Below are positions 61,816 to 64,000 of a stretch of 64,000 nucleotides of DNA, piece after piece; positions within the stretch are counted from its first letter, which is position 1, and the number at the start of each line of letters is the position of its first letter. A program made the translations under genes and the position numbers. Under the pieces are notes generated by a model. The model saw only the letters and a list, made by a program, of their open reading frames with translations, ran no database searches and was not told the DNA's origin. Source of the DNA: an uncultured Phocaeicola sp. (GTDB lineage: Bacteria; Bacteroidota; Bacteroidia; Bacteroidales; Bacteroidaceae); the NCBI GenBank assembly GCA_948566455.1, contig CAOYQO010000004.1:1-64000 (forward strand), in the 5' to 3' direction.

Positions 61816-61974
61816 GAGAATCTTTGTATAGGCTTTACACTTAAGTTTCGCTTCTATTTTCTTCGTGCGAGGATATTTCTATCTTCATCTTCAAAATCAT
61901 TAAAATTTTTCGTGGATTTTGCTTAAGATTGCTTTAATTTGCAGCTAATATATTAAGCATTATAGCAATCGGAT

Positions 61975-64000
61975 ATGCAAAAATTATTATCCTTGCCGCC
62001 TAATCTTGTGTCGGCATTCTATGAACTGGAAAATGTAGATCGTACGGAATGGTTTTGTACTTCTGATCCTGTAGGGATGAAACTGGGATCGGGTGGGGGA
62101 ACAACCTGGCTCTTGCGCGAATGGTATAGAAACCAACAAACAGAACACTCAACAGAGAAACGTATCCTGTTGCATGCCGGTGGACAAAGCCGCCGCCTGC
62201 CGGGATATGCTCCCTCCGGAAAGATATTAACCCCAATACCGGTATTTCGCTGGGCACGCGGGCAGAAGCTGGGGCAAAACTTATTATCCTTGCAAGTTCC
62301 ACTTTATGAGAAAATCATGGAGCGGGCACCGGAAAAGTTGCGTACACTGATTGCGAGTGGTGATGTCTATATTCGTGCCGAGAAACCTTTGCAGGATATA
62401 CCGGATGCAGATGTGGTATGTTATGGACTCTGGGTAGATCCGGTATTAGCAACACATCATGGGGTGTTTGTTTCTGACCGCAAACAGCCGGAAGCGTTGG
62501 ATTTTATGTTGCAGAAGCCTTCATTGCAAGAGTTGGAAAATCTTTCCAAGACTCATCTCTTTCTGATGGATATAGGTATCTGGTTGCTGAGCGATCGGGC
62601 GGTGGAATTATTGATGAAACGTTCGCAGAAAGATGCTTCGTATTCTGATTTGAAGTACTATGATTTATATTCAGACTTCGGTTTGTCTCTGGGTAACCAC
62701 CCGTGCATTATTGATGATGAGTTGAATAAACTGTCTGTGGCTATTTTGCCCTTACCGGGTGGTGAATTCTACCATTATGGAACGAGCCGTGAATTACTTT
62801 CCTCAACTGTCACTTTACAGAATAAAGTGTACGATCAACGTCGGATTATGCACCGGAAAGTAAAACCCAATCCTGCAATCTTTGTGCAGAATGCAGAAAT
62901 AGGGGTAATTCTTTCCTCTAATAATGATAACCTTTGGATTGAAAATAGCTTTGTTGGTGCATCGTGGAAGATTGGTTCCCGGCAAATTATTACAGGCGTA
63001 CCGAGAAATGACTGGACGTTGACACTGCCGGATGGAGTGTGTGTAGACATTGTGCCTCTTGCGGAGAAGCGTTGGGCGGTTCGTCCGTATGGCTTTGATG
63101 ATGTATCTAAAGGAGATGTCCGGGATGAAAAGACTTTGTTCCTGGGAATGTCTTTCATTGATTGGTTGGCGAAACGTGGATTGACTCCAGATGATGTAAC
63201 CGGAAGGAAAGACGACTTACAGGCTACCGGAATCTTTCCAGCAGTAGAAGATATAGAACAGATGGGCAAGGTACTTCGCTGGATGACTTCGGAACCGGAA
63301 TTGGCGGAAGGTAAGAAAATCTGGTTGGACAGTCAACGTCTCTCTGCCGATGAAATTTCAGCAAAAGCAGATTTACGCCAATTATATGCACAGCGCGAGA
63401 GTTTCCGGAAAAGCAATTGGGAATTGCTGGCACATAATTATGAGAAGAGTGTATTCTATCAATTGGATTTGGCTGATGTTGCCGGGAATTTCCACAATTT
63501 GGAGATAGATAAACCGGAAGTACTGCCGGCTGATGCGCCTCACATGCAGCGTATCCATAACCGGATGCTTCGGGCGCAGATAGACAAGCTGAATGGAAAA
63601 GACTTTCAGAATGATGAAAGAGAGGCTTTCGGGCTGCTGCGTGAAGGGCTCCTTTCTGATTTGTATGAGAAGAAAAGCCGTCCTCACCTTAATGTATATA
63701 GCGATCAGATTGTTTGGGGCCGTAGTCCTGTGCGTATTGATGTTGCGGGTGGCTGGACAGATACTCCGCCATATTCTCTTTTTGCGGGTGGAAATGTAGT
63801 GAATCTGGCCATTGAATTGAATGGGCAACCTCCTTTGCAAGTTTATGTGAAGCCTTGTAAAGAGTATCGCATTGTTTTGCGCTCTATTGATATGGGAGCG
63901 ATGGAAGTTGTGAATACTTTCGGGGAATTGCAGGATTACTGTAAGATTGGGTCTCCTTTCTCTATTCCGAAAGCGGCGCTGACGTTGGCAGGTTTTGGCC
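61975..64000 (+). CDS. fkp: bifunctional L-fucokinase / GDP-fucose pyrophosphorylase, cut by window edge
   Basis: Fkp turns external L-fucose into GDP-fucose for fucosylated capsules and glycoproteins. The visible 675 codons (the full protein is about 950 aa) have the pyrophosphorylase half with LLHAGGQSRRLPGYAPSGK near residue 65. Around residue 580 begins the GHMP-kinase half with WGRSPVRIDVAGGWTDTPPYS. The frame is open to the window edge. The start ATG at 61975 gives the usual N-terminus. It follows upxY across a 159-bp gap. Confidence 0.95.
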   Translation, partial: MQKLLSLPPNLVSAFYELENVDRTEWFCTSDPVGMKLGSGGGTTWLLREWYRNQQTEHSTEKRILLHAGGQSRRLPGYAPSGKILTPIPVFRWARGQKLGQNLLSLQVPLYEKIMERAPEKLRTLIASGDVYIRAEKPLQDIPDADVVCYGLWVDPVLATHHGVFVSDRKQPEALDFMLQKPSLQELENLSKTHLFLMDIGIWLLSDRAVELLMKRSQKDASYSDLKYYDLYSDFGLSLGNHPCIIDDELNKLSVAILPLPGGEFYHYGTSRELLSSTVTLQNKVYDQRRIMHRKVKPNPAIFVQNAEIGVILSSNNDNLWIENSFVGASWKIGSRQIITGVPRNDWTLTLPDGVCVDIVPLAEKRWAVRPYGFDDVSKGDVRDEKTLFLGMSFIDWLAKRGLTPDDVTGRKDDLQATGIFPAVEDIEQMGKVLRWMTSEPELAEGKKIWLDSQRLSADEISAKADLRQLYAQRESFRKSNWELLAHNYEKSVFYQLDLADVAGNFHNLEIDKPEVLPADAPHMQRIHNRMLRAQIDKLNGKDFQNDEREAFGLLREGLLSDLYEKKSRPHLNVYSDQIVWGRSPVRIDVAGGWTDTPPYSLFAGGNVVNLAIELNGQPPLQVYVKPCKEYRIVLRSIDMGAMEVVNTFGELQDYCKIGSPFSIPKAALTLAGFG

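Overview
The window looks like chromosomal DNA of a gut Bacteroides species. Four things point there: UpxY-type antiterminator, Mpi-type invertase and bifunctional Fkp genes; Bacteroidota-restricted families (DUF4835, DUF4494, DUF3127, DUF4348-like); promoters of the Bacteroides type (-33 TTTG, -7 TAnnTTTG) in front of many genes; and an RpoD of the short Bacteroides kind. The species cannot be fixed by eye. Both edges cut a gene: a tRNA-Asp at the left and fkp at the right.

Layout. 0.4-7.5 kb: purU, the late histidine genes hisH-hisA-hisF-hisIE, ftsE, aspartokinase and lysA. 7.8-10.7 kb: ferritin and an orphan sensor kinase. 10.7-13 kb: divergent kbl and a threonine-dehydrogenase-like gene. 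13-17.4 kb: lipoprotein, murB, metallo-beta-lactamase-fold hydrolase and a DUF3352 protein. 17.5-26.4 kb: DUF3127 protein, then dnaN, a DnaQ-like exonuclease, coaBC, DUF4835, recN, rlmB and a TPR protein with a degenerate protease domain. 26.6-34 kb: ridA, folC, phoH, a WbpM-like sugar dehydratase, a dihydroorotate-dehydrogenase-like gene, yggS and DUF4494. 34-38 kb: a repeat-rich intergenic region, an Mpi-type invertase, HdeD-like protein, tpx and a DUF368 (PopT-type) transporter. 37.8-45.7 kb: TPR protein, glnS and the divergent pstS / pstCAB-phoU phosphate locus. 45.7-49.2 kb: candidate small RNA, ribE-nitroreductase, a BrkB-like protein and rnpB. 49.5-53.3 kb: a three-gene muropeptide-use operon. 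53.5-56.1 kb: htrA and rpoD. 56.4-64 kb: a small secreted protein, a C11 peptidase, a four-domain sulfur-handling fusion protein with a MarR regulator, then upxY and fkp.

Most of the window is housekeeping, so the less expected signals are mainly non-coding. The clearest is a promoter module found three times (upstream of folC, DUF4494 and ribE): a palindrome centred about 30 bp before the same extended -7 sequence, with paired base changes between two copies. Others are a promoter-plus-terminator unit that could encode a small RNA of about 90 nt, a PHO-box-like array before pstC, tandem 22-bp and 11-bp repeats upstream of the invertase and of the NlpC/P60 gene, long inverted repeats between genes, and an AT-rich insertion in RNase P RNA. 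Among proteins, a PstC carrying a PstS-like segment and an UpxY placed in front of fkp instead of a capsule locus stand out.
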